A stretch of DNA of 64,000 nucleotides from NCBI RefSeq assembly GCF_024748695.1, contig NZ_CP087176.1, forward strand, positions 3,775,501 to 3,839,500, in the 5' to 3' direction. The translations under genes were made by a program, and so were the position numbers. Below the pieces are notes generated by a model that was given only the letters and a program-made list of their open reading frames with translations, ran no database searches and was not told the origin of the DNA. This DNA comes from Pseudomonas sp. B21-040 (GTDB lineage: Bacteria; Pseudomonadota; Gammaproteobacteria; Pseudomonadales; Pseudomonadaceae). Of this stretch, positions 51,671 to 60,096 are shown in pieces; the first letter of the stretch is position 1; each line of letters begins with the position of its first letter.

Positions 51671-53135
51671 TCAGCTTTACATCAACGGAGAGTGGGTCAG
51701 TCCGGACCTGGGCGGTTATCTGGACGTCATCGACCCGGCCACCGAAGCGGTTTTCCATCGGGTAGCCGCAGGCACCGAAGAAGACGTCGATCACGCGGTG
51801 CGCGCCGCACGCAGAGCCTTTGATAACGGCTGGAGCCAGACCACCGGCGCCGAACGCGCGCAATGGCTGGAGGCATTGGCTGATGAACTGGAAAACAGCC
51901 AACCGGTCTTGGCCGAACTGGAAGTGCGTGACAACGGCAAACCATTGCCCGAAGCGCAGTGGGACGTCGGCGATGCCATTGGTTGTTTCCGTTATTACGC
52001 CGGCCTGGCCCGCGAACTGGATCAGCAGCAGGATCAACCGCTGGCGTTGCCGGACGCACGCTTTCGCTGCCGTATCCGTCATGAGCCGATTGGCGTCGCC
52101 GGGCAGATCATTCCCTGGAACTACCCATTGTTGATGGCGGCGTGGAAAGTCGCGCCGGCCTTGGCTGCAGGTGCCACGGTGGTGTTGAAACCGTCCGAGC
52201 TGACGCCTCTCACAGCACTGGAGCTGGCCGCTGCCGCCGACCGTATCGGTTTGCCCGCCGGGGTATTGAACGTGGTCACCGGCCTCGGTGCCGACGCCGG
52301 CAGCCCGCTCACCGAACATCCCGGCGTGGACAAACTGGCCTTCACCGGCAGCGTGCCCACCGGAGCGAAAATCATGTCGGCGGCCGCCCGCGACATCAAG
52401 AACATCAGCCTCGAACTGGGCGGAAAATCTGCATTCATCGTATTCGACGACGCCGATGTCGAGGCGGCGGTGGAATGGATTCTGTTCGGGATTTTCTGGA
52501 ACCAGGGCCAGGTGTGCAGCGCCACGTCACGCCTGCTGGTGCAGGAAAACATTGCCCCGCGATTGATCGAACGTCTGGTGGAGGAAACCCGCAAGATCAG
52601 TATCGGCCCGGGCATGGAACCCGGCGTCCTGCTCGGCCCACTGGTCAGTCAAAGCCAGCATGACAAGGTCCTTGGTTTCATTGATCAAGGCCTCGCCAGC
52701 GGTGCCCGTCTGCTCATCGGTGGTCGGCGGCCGGCGCATCTCCCTAAAGGTTACTTTATTGAACCGGCGATCTTCGACGAGCCCGGGCACAGCAGCATTC
52801 TCTGGCGCGAAGAGGTGTTCGGCCCGGTACTGTGCATCAAGCGTTTCAAGACCGAAGAGCAAGCGGTGCAAATGGCCAACGCCAGCCGCTTCGGCCTCGC
52901 CGCCGCGGTAATGAGCGCTGATTTGCAACGCACCGCCCGCGTCGCCAACCAGTTACGCGCGGGAATCATCTGGGTCAACTGCTCGCAGCCGACCTTCGTC
53001 GAAGCCCCGTGGGGCGGGATGAAACACAGCGGGATTGGCCGCGAGTTGGGCCAGTGGGGACTGCACAATTACCTGGAGGTGAAGCAAGTCACCGAGTACA
53101 TCAGTGATCAGAAGTGGGGCTGGTACCTGAAATAG
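51663..53135 (+). CDS. Aldehyde dehydrogenase, betaine/amino-aldehyde type
   Basis: 490 residues. Active-site residues visible: N153 (PWNYP), E251 (SLELGGKS), C285 (NQGQVCSATSR). The stretches FWNQGQVCSATSR and IIWVNCSQPTFVEAPWGG resemble the betaine-aldehyde/aminoaldehyde dehydrogenase (ALDH10-like) branch. It would oxidise an omega-aminoaldehyde, such as 4-aminobutanal or 3-aminopropanal, to the amino acid with NAD+. Fused to a polyamine-type importer operon, this fits catabolism of an imported amine after an amine oxidase or transaminase step; no gene for that step is in the operon. Close paralogue of the convergent gene at 53190. Confidence 0.9.
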   Translation: MRDQLYINGEWVSPDLGGYLDVIDPATEAVFHRVAAGTEEDVDHAVRAARRAFDNGWSQTTGAERAQWLEALADELENSQPVLAELEVRDNGKPLPEAQWDVGDAIGCFRYYAGLARELDQQQDQPLALPDARFRCRIRHEPIGVAGQIIPWNYPLLMAAWKVAPALAAGATVVLKPSELTPLTALELAAAADRIGLPAGVLNVVTGLGADAGSPLTEHPGVDKLAFTGSVPTGAKIMSAAARDIKNISLELGGKSAFIVFDDADVEAAVEWILFGIFWNQGQVCSATSRLLVQENIAPRLIERLVEETRKISIGPGMEPGVLLGPLVSQSQHDKVLGFIDQGLASGARLLIGGRRPAHLPKGYFIEPAIFDEPGHSSILWREEVFGPVLCIKRFKTEEQAVQMANASRFGLAAAVMSADLQRTARVANQLRAGIIWVNCSQPTFVEAPWGGMKHSGIGRELGQWGLHNYLEVKQVTEYISDQKWGWYLK

Positions 53136-53153
53136 TCGCTCTCGGATCAGCAG

Positions 53154-53179
53154 GCAGGAACCGGCCAGCCGGTTCCTGC
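53154..53179. terminator. Hairpin between the two convergent operons
   Basis: GCAGGAACCGGC and GCCGGTTCCTGC form a perfect 12-bp stem with a two-base CA centre (53154-53179). Short T-rich sequence follows on the plus side (CACCTTTCTC). It lies between the stops of the two paralogous aldehyde dehydrogenases and probably ends both transcripts. Confidence 0.78.
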
Positions 53180-53189
53180 AGCACCTTTC

Positions 53190-54668
53190 TCAGTTCAGAT
53201 ACCAGCCCCACGCCTCGCCGTTGTACCGGGTGATTTGCTTGGTCTCGAGGTAATTGTTGTAGCCCCACTCCCCCAGCTCTCGGCCGATACCGCTCTGCTT
53301 GTAACCGCCCCACGGCGCTTCGACAAAGGTCGGCTGCGAGCAGTTGACCCACACGATACCGGCGCGAAAACGTCGAGCCACGCGTTCGCAACGTGGAATA
53401 TCACGGGACATGACGGCCGCCGCCAGACCGAACGGCGAGTCATTGGCCAGGTGTATCGCTTCGGCCTCGGTATCAAATGCACGCAGACACACCACCGGGC
53501 CGAAGATCTCTTCGCGCCACACCGAGCTGTCTTGCGGCACATCGGCGAAAATCGCCGGCGTCAGGAAGTACCCCTTCTGCAAGTGCGCCGGACGCGTCCC
53601 TCCGTACACCAGGCGCGCGCCTTCTCGCTGGCCGACCGCAATCGCCTCGAGGACTTTGTCCAGTTGCCCCTGACTGACCAGCGGCCCAAGCTTCACACCC
53701 TCGGTGAAGCCCTCGCCGATCTGGATCTGCTCGGTAGCCACGATCAGACGCGCCAGCAGCGCCGGGTACAATGCGCGCTCCACCAACACCCGCGAAGTGG
53801 CCGAACAGACCTGGCCCTGGTTCCAGAAAATCCCGAACAGAATCCATTCCACTGCGGCATCGAGGTCGCTGTCGGCGAAGATCACGAACGGCGATTTGCC
53901 GCCCAGTTCCAGGCTGATATTTTTGATCTCGGCGGCCGCGGCTTGCATGATCTTGCGCCCGGTCGGCACACTGCCGGTGAAGGCGATCTTGTCCACATCC
54001 GGGTGTTCAGCCAGCGACGCGCCCGCCTCTCGCCCGAGCCCGCTGACGATGTTCAACACCCCGGCCGGCAAGCCGGCCTGATCGGCAATGCGTGCCAGTT
54101 CAATGGCGGTCAGCGGCGTCAGCTCCGAAGGTTTGAGCACCACGGTGCAGCCGGCTGCCAGCGCAGGGGCGACTTTCCACGAGGCCATCAGCATCGGGAA
54201 ATTCCACGGGATGATCGCGGCGACCACGCCTACCGGCTCCTTGATCACCGAGGAGTTGAAGCGCTCATCCGGCACGCTGATTGACTGTTCGCCGTGTTGA
54301 TCCGAGCCTTCGGCGAGTCCGGCATAGAAATCGAAACAACCGGCGGTGTCGGCGATGTCCCACTGCGCTTCCGGCAGCGGCTTGCCGTTGTCGTGTACTT
54401 CAATCGCGGCCAGTTCGTCCTGTCGCGCACGGATGCCGTCGGCGATTCGCCGCAGCACGTGTGCGCGTTGCGCGCCCGTCCAACGCGGCCAGTCGCCTTC
54501 GTCGAAGGCCAGGCGTGCGGCGGCGACGGCCAGGTCGATGTCTTCTGCCGTAGCGGCAGCGACCTGCGCCAGCACCGACTCGTCGCCCGGGTCGAGCGTC
54601 TCGAACACTCCGCGCTGGACCGGCGCGATCCACTCACCACCGATGTACAGCCGTTGATAATTCCCCAT
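53190..54668 (-). CDS. Aldehyde dehydrogenase, betaine/amino-aldehyde type (second copy)
   Basis: 492 residues from ATG 54668, with AAGGAG six bases upstream. Active-site residues N156 (PWNFP), E254 (SLELGGKS), C288 (NQGQVCSATSR). Large parts are the same as in the convergent dehydrogenase (for example VNCSQPTFVEAPWGG, SGIGRELGEWG), so the two are paralogues of the aminoaldehyde type. It is the last gene of the long minus-strand operon, eleven bases after the nucleotidyltransferase. Substrate unproven. Confidence 0.9.
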   Translation of the reverse strand: MGNYQRLYIGGEWIAPVQRGVFETLDPGDESVLAQVAAATAEDIDLAVAAARLAFDEGDWPRWTGAQRAHVLRRIADGIRARQDELAAIEVHDNGKPLPEAQWDIADTAGCFDFYAGLAEGSDQHGEQSISVPDERFNSSVIKEPVGVVAAIIPWNFPMLMASWKVAPALAAGCTVVLKPSELTPLTAIELARIADQAGLPAGVLNIVSGLGREAGASLAEHPDVDKIAFTGSVPTGRKIMQAAAAEIKNISLELGGKSPFVIFADSDLDAAVEWILFGIFWNQGQVCSATSRVLVERALYPALLARLIVATEQIQIGEGFTEGVKLGPLVSQGQLDKVLEAIAVGQREGARLVYGGTRPAHLQKGYFLTPAIFADVPQDSSVWREEIFGPVVCLRAFDTEAEAIHLANDSPFGLAAAVMSRDIPRCERVARRFRAGIVWVNCSQPTFVEAPWGGYKQSGIGRELGEWGYNNYLETKQITRYNGEAWGWYLN

Positions 54669-54679
54669 GACAGACTCCT

Positions 54680-55441
54680 TCATTGGCCGCGTCGACGCTG
54701 CTGGAAAAGCTGTTCGGCTGCCTGCAATTGTTCGCGATCATTGACACCGAGCACCTCGGCCTCATCCACCTCCACCGCCGTGACGGGCAGGCCGGCACTG
54801 TTGGCCACGGCCACCGCATCGGTGAGGTAATACTCGCCCTGGGCATTCTGATTGCCGATCCGGTCGAGCAGCCAGAGGCACGTGTCGGCGCGCAAACCCA
54901 TCACCCCGCCGTTGCAAAAATTGACCCCAAGTTCTTGTGGGTTGGCGTCCCTGGCTTCGCGAATCGCCAGCAAACGCCCTCCTTCTACCAGCAGTCGCCC
55001 GTAAGGCCCTGGCCGTTCGGTGTGAAACCCGGCGACCGCCACGGCAGCGCCCTCGATCAGCGCCTGACGCAGCTGCAACAACGTCTGCGGGCTTATCAAC
55101 GGTGAATCGCCAAACAGTACCAGCACGCAGCCCTGCTCATGGGCCTGCAACGCGGGCCGGGCGGCGAGCAGCGCGTGTGCCGTGCCCAGCTGTTCATTCT
55201 GGGTAAACGTGCGCACGCTGGGTGCGGCCTGCTTCACATAATCGGCCACCACCCGACTGCCAGCGCCCACCACCACCGCGCAATGCTCGATATCCGCTGC
55301 CCCGACCGCCGCCAGCACGTGACCGAGCAACGGCCGGTCGTCCACCAGATGCATGACCTTCGGCAACGGCGAACGCATGCGAGTGCCCTGCCCGGCGGCG
55401 AGAATCACCGCCAGGGTTGGCCAGGAAATGTTGTCGCCCAT
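54680..55441 (-). CDS. Stand-alone GlmU-type sugar-phosphate nucleotidyltransferase
   Basis: 253 residues from ATG 55441. The N-terminal signature LAVILAAGQGTRMRSPLPKVMH is the nucleotide-binding loop of GlmU (LxxGxGTxMxSxxPKVxH), followed by QLGTAHALLAARPAL, LFGDSPLIS, NFCNGGVMG and GEYYLTDAVAVA. The left-handed beta-helix acetyltransferase half of GlmU is absent. It would join a sugar-1-phosphate (HexNAc-1-P most likely) to UTP. With the AmgK-like kinase two genes upstream it recalls the AmgK/MurU recycling pair, and the product could feed the GT1 enzyme of the same operon. The real sugar is unknown. Confidence 0.85.
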   Translation of the reverse strand: MGDNISWPTLAVILAAGQGTRMRSPLPKVMHLVDDRPLLGHVLAAVGAADIEHCAVVVGAGSRVVADYVKQAAPSVRTFTQNEQLGTAHALLAARPALQAHEQGCVLVLFGDSPLISPQTLLQLRQALIEGAAVAVAGFHTERPGPYGRLLVEGGRLLAIREARDANPQELGVNFCNGGVMGLRADTCLWLLDRIGNQNAQGEYYLTDAVAVANSAGLPVTAVEVDEAEVLGVNDREQLQAAEQLFQQRRRGQ

Positions 55442-55466
55442 TGCGACCCTCCCGATTACAAATGAG

Positions 55467-56975
55467 TTAAACCTGATCGCGATAGAACACGTCGTCGGCG
55501 TAGGGATACCACCAGTCCTGAATCTTGGGCTGGTGATCGATGATGACCATCTTCGAGCGACGGAACGCTTCCAGGCCCTGACGCCCGAGTTCACGCCCCA
55601 GACCGGACATCTTCCAGCCGCCAAACGGCAGTGCGTCGTTGTCGATCAGTGGGTTGTTGACCCAGACCATCCCGGCTTCGAGACGCTCGGCAGCCTCCAT
55701 GGCTTCGGCAAGGTCGGTGGAGAACAGCGAGGCGCCCAGGCCGAATGGCGAGTCATTGGCCTTGCGTACCGCTTCGTCAAAGTCACTGACACGGCAGATC
55801 GCTGCGACCGGTCCGAAACACTCTTCCTGAAGAATCGCCATGTCGGTGGTGACGCCGGTAAGGATGGTCGGTTCGTAGAACCAGCCCACGGTGTGTTGCG
55901 GCGGAATCCGCCCGCCACAGACCAGCGTCGCGCCTTTGGCCAGCGCGTCGTCGACCAGGCGCATGACCTTGTTGCGCGCTGCTTCGCTGACCATCGGCCC
56001 GATTTCCGTATGTTCCAGACCATGACCGATGCGCAGGGCACGGGTGCGTTCGGCGAACTTCGCGACGAACTCATCGTGGATCTCATCGACCACATAGAAG
56101 CGTTCAGCCGAGGTACAGATCTGTCCGCTCAGGTGGAACGCAGCGGTCACCGCACCTGCCGCAGCCACTTCAAGCGGCGCGTGTTTCGAAATGATCAACG
56201 GGTCGCTGCCACCGGCCTCGATCACGCACGGTTTCATCTGTTCGGCACAGGCCATCGCCACCGCTTTGCCCGCCGCCACACTGCCGGTGAACGCAACGGC
56301 GTGGGTGCCGGTGGATTGCACCAGCAACTGTGCGGTCACCGCATCACCCGGCACACAAGACACCAGGCCCGGCAGCAGCGCAGTGAAGTGCTCCATGAAT
56401 TTGAGCGTGCACAGGGTCGTGGCTTCCGCCGGTTTGATGATGCAAGCGTTACCCGCCGCCAGCGACGCAGCGACCGTCCAGCACATCAGCAGTATCGGAA
56501 AGTTGAACGGCATGATGTGCACGCTGACGCCATACGGCTCATAACGCACATGCTGGAACGAACCGATCTGCGTGGTGCCGGCGACCTTGCCGGCGTCGTC
56601 CCGGGCCATTTCCGCGTAGTAGCGAAAGATCGGCGCGCAGTTGGCGAGTTCGCCCATCGCTTCGGGGAATGGCTTGCCCATTTCCAGGGTCATCAAGCGA
56701 GCGACTTCGCGGTTGCAGGCAACGTTCTGTTCGATGGCATTGGCCAGTTGATGCAAGCGCGCGGCGCGGCTTTTCGCATCGATCAGTCGCCATTGTTTCT
56801 GCGCGGCGGTGGCGGTATCGACGGCGGCTTGCACGTCGAATTCGCCACACACGCCAACCTTGCCGACCGGTTGCAGTGTCGCCGGGTCGAGCACTTCACG
56901 CTCTCGGGCATCGGTCAGCGGCACATAGTCGGCGTTGATGAAGCGCAGTGCGGTATCAGTGTTAAAGGTGGCCAT
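55467..56975 (-). CDS. Aldehyde dehydrogenase, distinct subfamily
   Basis: 502 residues from ATG 56975. Active-site residues N158 (MPFNFP), E253 (CVIEAGGSDP), C287 (LSGQICTSAER). It differs clearly from the other two dehydrogenases of the region (GGSDPLIISKHAP, GMVWVNNPLIDNDALPFGG) and looks more like the succinate-semialdehyde / lactaldehyde group of NAD(P)-dependent ALDHs. Its start lies inside the end of the kinase gene (14-base overlap). It may catalyse a second oxidation step in the pathway; substrate not predictable. Confidence 0.88.
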   Translation of the reverse strand: MATFNTDTALRFINADYVPLTDAREREVLDPATLQPVGKVGVCGEFDVQAAVDTATAAQKQWRLIDAKSRAARLHQLANAIEQNVACNREVARLMTLEMGKPFPEAMGELANCAPIFRYYAEMARDDAGKVAGTTQIGSFQHVRYEPYGVSVHIMPFNFPILLMCWTVAASLAAGNACIIKPAEATTLCTLKFMEHFTALLPGLVSCVPGDAVTAQLLVQSTGTHAVAFTGSVAAGKAVAMACAEQMKPCVIEAGGSDPLIISKHAPLEVAAAGAVTAAFHLSGQICTSAERFYVVDEIHDEFVAKFAERTRALRIGHGLEHTEIGPMVSEAARNKVMRLVDDALAKGATLVCGGRIPPQHTVGWFYEPTILTGVTTDMAILQEECFGPVAAICRVSDFDEAVRKANDSPFGLGASLFSTDLAEAMEAAERLEAGMVWVNNPLIDNDALPFGGWKMSGLGRELGRQGLEAFRRSKMVIIDHQPKIQDWWYPYADDVFYRDQV

Positions 56976-58029
56976 GGGAGGATCCTTGAACCAATCGATA
57001 AGGGGTCTCGCGCAACGCGGCGAGGGTGGTGGGCGGCAGTTCATCGCGCCAGCCCGGCACGTGTTCGTTTAGCCATGCGCGCAGGGGCGCAAAGGCGTCT
57101 GCCTCCAGTGCTCGCACAAACAGACCGAGGGTGCGCGGCAGGTGCGCCAGGTAACCGTGTTTGCCGTCGCGCCCGGCCAGGCGCACGAAAATCCCCAGCA
57201 CCTTGGCATGGCGTTGGGCGGCCAGTCGCCGGTAGTCCTCGAGAAAGCGTGGTGCGTCGAGCTCCGGGCGTTGCATCAGGTAATGCGTCATCAGCGCCAC
57301 GCGTAATGCTTCGGGTACATTGCGACGTGCGTCTTCGAGCAACGACATCAAGTCATAGGCCGCCGAACCGAGCAAAGCGTCCTGGAAATCCAGCAGACCG
57401 CAGGCTGCAATACCTTCGCGACCTTCGAGCAACATCAGGTTGTCGACGTGAAAATCGCGCAGCACCAACGCTTCGCGACGCTGTGCGACCTCTTCACAGG
57501 CCTCGGCAAACAGGTTCAGAAACGACTCACGCAGTGCCAGCGCGGCGTCCCTGCCGATCAGCAGCGGGATGTACCAGTCGATCAGCAACGCATACTCGTT
57601 TCTCAACTGCCGGGCATCGTAAGGCGCCATGTCTGCCGTTGGCGGCGCGCGATGCAATGCCACCAGCGCATCGACCGCCAGGTGATACAACGCGCCTTCC
57701 GGATGCCCCGCGGCCAGCAATCGGGTGTAGGTGTCGTGACCGAAATCTTCGATCAGTGCCAACCCCGCCGCTTCGTCGACCTGTCGCAAGGCCGGAGCGG
57801 AAAGCCCCAGCCCGTGCAAGTGGCGGGCAACCTGCACAAACGGACCGATCGGCTCGCTGTGCGGTGGCGAATCCATCAGCAGCAAGCCTTCACCGCTCAA
57901 GCGAAAATAGCGCCGGGTCGAGGCATCCGCCGGCAATGCGATCAGTGGCGCCCTGGCGAAGCCGGCACGCGCCAGAAAGGCTGCGCGCTGGCTTTCACGA
58001 TCGGGCGATGACGCACGTGTGTCAGTCAT
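56962..58029 (-). CDS. APH-fold small-molecule kinase, AmgK-like
   Basis: 355 residues from ATG 58029 (a GTG at 58038 is also possible). Aminoglycoside-phosphotransferase fold: N-lobe LPADASTRRYFRLSGEGLLLMD, catalytic loop LVLRDFHVDNLMLLEG (HxDN) and metal motif GLLDFQDALLGSAAYDLMSLLEDAR. The pattern ADASTRRYFR is characteristic of the AmgK group, anomeric kinases for N-acetylmuramate/N-acetylglucosamine. Position next to a GlmU-type nucleotidyltransferase supports a sugar-1-phosphate product. The housekeeping AmgK/MurU pair is expected elsewhere, so this would be a specialised second copy. Confidence 0.82.
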   Translation of the reverse strand: MTDTRASSPDRESQRAAFLARAGFARAPLIALPADASTRRYFRLSGEGLLLMDSPPHSEPIGPFVQVARHLHGLGLSAPALRQVDEAAGLALIEDFGHDTYTRLLAAGHPEGALYHLAVDALVALHRAPPTADMAPYDARQLRNEYALLIDWYIPLLIGRDAALALRESFLNLFAEACEEVAQRREALVLRDFHVDNLMLLEGREGIAACGLLDFQDALLGSAAYDLMSLLEDARRNVPEALRVALMTHYLMQRPELDAPRFLEDYRRLAAQRHAKVLGIFVRLAGRDGKHGYLAHLPRTLGLFVRALEADAFAPLRAWLNEHVPGWRDELPPTTLAALRETPYRLVQGSSHGHL

Positions 58030-58034
58030 GGCAA

Positions 58035-58379
58035 TCACCGGATCATGTAGACCTTTTTCACCGTCTCATGGACGGTGCATACGCCTTTCCAGTCCTTGCG
58101 GAAAAAGGCCGCGGTGTCGGGTTTGATCTCGATCACTTCGCCGGACTCGTGAACGTAGGTGCAGCGACCTTCGAGGAAATGGCAGAACTCGTCGCTGGTG
58201 ACGTGGCAAAACCACTTGCCCGGCGTGCAGATCCACACACCGCACTCGGACTGGCCTTCAGGGCCTTTGTGCAGCACCACGCCAGAGATGTGGGACTCAC
58301 CTTCGAGCATGGTCGGGATCACGCCCCAGTCCTTGACGTCGGTGATTTGCAACGGGTTGTACAGAAACGGGGTAGTCAT
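58035..58379 (-). CDS. Small cupin (DUF861-type), copy 2
   Basis: 114 residues, a single cupin barrel: DWGVIPTMLEGESHISGVVLHKGPEGQSECGVWICTPGKWFCHVTSDEFCHFLEGRCTYVHESGEVIEIKPDTAAFFRKDWKGVCTVHETVKKVYMI. The DUF861/cupin_3 marks are W.C..(S/D)DEFCHFLEG and the closing WKGVCTVHET. Only one or two of the usual metal histidines remain. Clear paralogue of the cupin at 58419. Ethanolamine-utilisation and ureidoglycine-type enzymes belong to this superfamily, but no function can be assigned. It overlaps a possible GTG start of the kinase gene. Confidence 0.85.
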   Translation of the reverse strand: MTTPFLYNPLQITDVKDWGVIPTMLEGESHISGVVLHKGPEGQSECGVWICTPGKWFCHVTSDEFCHFLEGRCTYVHESGEVIEIKPDTAAFFRKDWKGVCTVHETVKKVYMIR

Positions 58380-58418
58380 TGTGGTTCTCCAGATAAAAGT
58401 CAGTGTCAGCCCGCAGGT

Positions 58419-58787
58419 TCAAGCCAGCATGTAGACGTTACGCAGGGTTTCCCGGACGTGGCATTCGCCGGTCCAGCCGGCCGGGAACAGCACCAGGGTG
58501 TTGGCTCGGACTTCGATGACTTCGCCGTTGTCATTGCGATAAGTGGCCTCGCCGGCAAGGAAGTGGCACAGCTCATCGCGGGGAATCGACAGTCGCCAGC
58601 GCCCGGGCGTGCACACCCAGAGCCCGGTTTCGGGACTGTTATTCGGCCCTTTGAACAGTAGCCGTCCGCTGGAATGCGAAATGCCTTCGACGGCGTCGCT
58701 CTGTACGCCCCAGTCCACCAGATCGGTGCGACTGCTGACGGATTCGAGGTACGGCGTGATACCCGCCGTGGTGTTTTGCTCAGGCAT
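58419..58787 (-). CDS. Small cupin (DUF861-type), copy 1
   Basis: 122 residues from ATG 58787, inside the last codons of the glycosyltransferase gene (eight-base overlap). Same layout as the cupin that follows: DWGVQSDAVEGISHSSGRLLFKGPNNSPETGLWVCTPGRWRLSIPRDELCHFLAGEATYRNDNGEVIEVRANTLVLFPAGWTGECHVRETLRNVYML. The first histidine of the second copy's HVTSDEF is replaced by serine here. The pair arose by tandem duplication and may form a heterodimer. The longer frame reaching 59018 is antisense noise. Confidence 0.83.
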   Translation of the reverse strand: MPEQNTTAGITPYLESVSSRTDLVDWGVQSDAVEGISHSSGRLLFKGPNNSPETGLWVCTPGRWRLSIPRDELCHFLAGEATYRNDNGEVIEVRANTLVLFPAGWTGECHVRETLRNVYMLA

Positions 58788-60063
58788 TGTCAAGCACCTT
58801 GTCGAGAATGGCGGCCGCGTCCGCAGGCCCTTTGCGTGATTGCATGTGTGTGCTGGTGATTTGCAGGCGTTGGCGCATCGTCTGGTCGTTGAGACACGCG
58901 GCGAGTTTTTCCGCCAATTGCGTTTCATTCCACTCGTAGCGATCGAGCTTGAAACCATGGCCGCTTTCTTCGGCGCGCATGGCGTTGTCGTGACCGTCCC
59001 AGACGTAGGACATGACAATCGCCGGCTTACCGAAAAACAGGCATTCGGTGAAACTGTTGTTGCCGCCGTGGTGAATCACCGCATCGACCTGGGCAATCAC
59101 CGAAGGCTGTGGGAACCAGTTGGAGATCAGCACGTTGTCCGGCAGGTTCGGGTATTCATCAAGATGCTCACCGACGTTGAACAATGCGCGATAAGGCAGC
59201 TTGCCTACTGCCGTGATCAGACGCTGGAGCAGATCGACATCGCCGGAACCCAGGCTGCCGAAACTGACATACAGCAAAGGCTTGTCGTTGTTGGCCTTGA
59301 ACGGCGGAATCTCGTAGGTCGTGTCCTGCCGCACGCACCCTTGCAGATAGTGAAAACGCTCCGCCGGCAATGGATGACGGCGCTCGAACTTGACGGCGTC
59401 CGGGTACAGCAACAGGTTCATGTACGGCGAGGCTTCGAAGAACGTACCGAGCGGGTACGGCTGCTCGCCATGGGCTTGCAGGAAGTGGTTGAAGTCCTCA
59501 TGGATCGGCCCGACCGCCTCTTCGAAGCGCCGGCGAAATTCAGCATGGCCAGCCTTGTCGTGAACGCTCATGCCTGACAGGTGCGGCGGGATTTCCGGGT
59601 CTTCGATCTCGTTTTCCGAGCAGGAAATGATCCGCACCCATGGCTTGCCGTATTGCTTGATCGCCGGGAACAGGATCACGTTGTCGACGCAGATCAGGTC
59701 AGGCTTGACCTTGTCCAGAACGGCCGGCAGGTCCTTTTGCGCCCATTTCGCGGTTTCAACGATGGCCGCCCAGCATTCCTTCACGTAGTTGTCGATTTGA
59801 TCCAGAGGGGTTTTACGGAAATTGGGAATGTGGCCGTTGATGAAATCGACCCAATAGCGGGCCATTTCTTCGGCCGGCATCGGTGCCGACATGTTGACCA
59901 TGTGTTCTTCAAACCCGTAACCGGCATACACGCCGCTCATGCCCGGGTCGGTGAGGAATACCGCTTTGTGGCCAAGGGCTTCGCATGCCTGGGCAATACC
60001 GACGGAGTTCAGTGCCGGGCCATAAGCGGCTTCCGGAAAAAAGGCGATCACTTTCTGTTTCAT
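58780..60063 (-). CDS. GT1-family UDP-glycosyltransferase (MGT-like)
   Basis: 427 residues, two Rossmann lobes. The N-lobe starts KVIAFFPEAAYGPALNSVGIAQACEALGHKAVFLTDPG. The C-lobe has the nucleotide-sugar motif SNWFPQPSVIAQVDAVIHHGGNNSFTECLFFGKPAIVMSYVWDGHDNAMRAEE; the usual DQ-xx-NA ending is replaced by DGHDNA, which may change donor choice. LLYVSFGSLGSGDVDLLQRLI precedes it. GT1 enzymes transfer a sugar from UDP to a small hydrophobic or amine acceptor. Located directly behind the ABC importer genes and before the cupins. Acceptor unknown; cytoplasmic. Confidence 0.9.
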   Translation of the reverse strand: MKQKVIAFFPEAAYGPALNSVGIAQACEALGHKAVFLTDPGMSGVYAGYGFEEHMVNMSAPMPAEEMARYWVDFINGHIPNFRKTPLDQIDNYVKECWAAIVETAKWAQKDLPAVLDKVKPDLICVDNVILFPAIKQYGKPWVRIISCSENEIEDPEIPPHLSGMSVHDKAGHAEFRRRFEEAVGPIHEDFNHFLQAHGEQPYPLGTFFEASPYMNLLLYPDAVKFERRHPLPAERFHYLQGCVRQDTTYEIPPFKANNDKPLLYVSFGSLGSGDVDLLQRLITAVGKLPYRALFNVGEHLDEYPNLPDNVLISNWFPQPSVIAQVDAVIHHGGNNSFTECLFFGKPAIVMSYVWDGHDNAMRAEESGHGFKLDRYEWNETQLAEKLAACLNDQTMRQRLQITSTHMQSRKGPADAAAILDKVLDNA

Positions 60064-60096
60064 CGAGAGGTACTCCTGCCTGGTCTTTTTTATTGT

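Noticed and set aside
55353..58661. Very long plus-strand open frame (1102 codons) over the minus-strand ALDH/kinase/cupin genes
   Set aside because: It is antisense to five genes with clear families and motifs; its translation is rich in Arg/Gly/His without any domain, typical of high-GC shadow frames.
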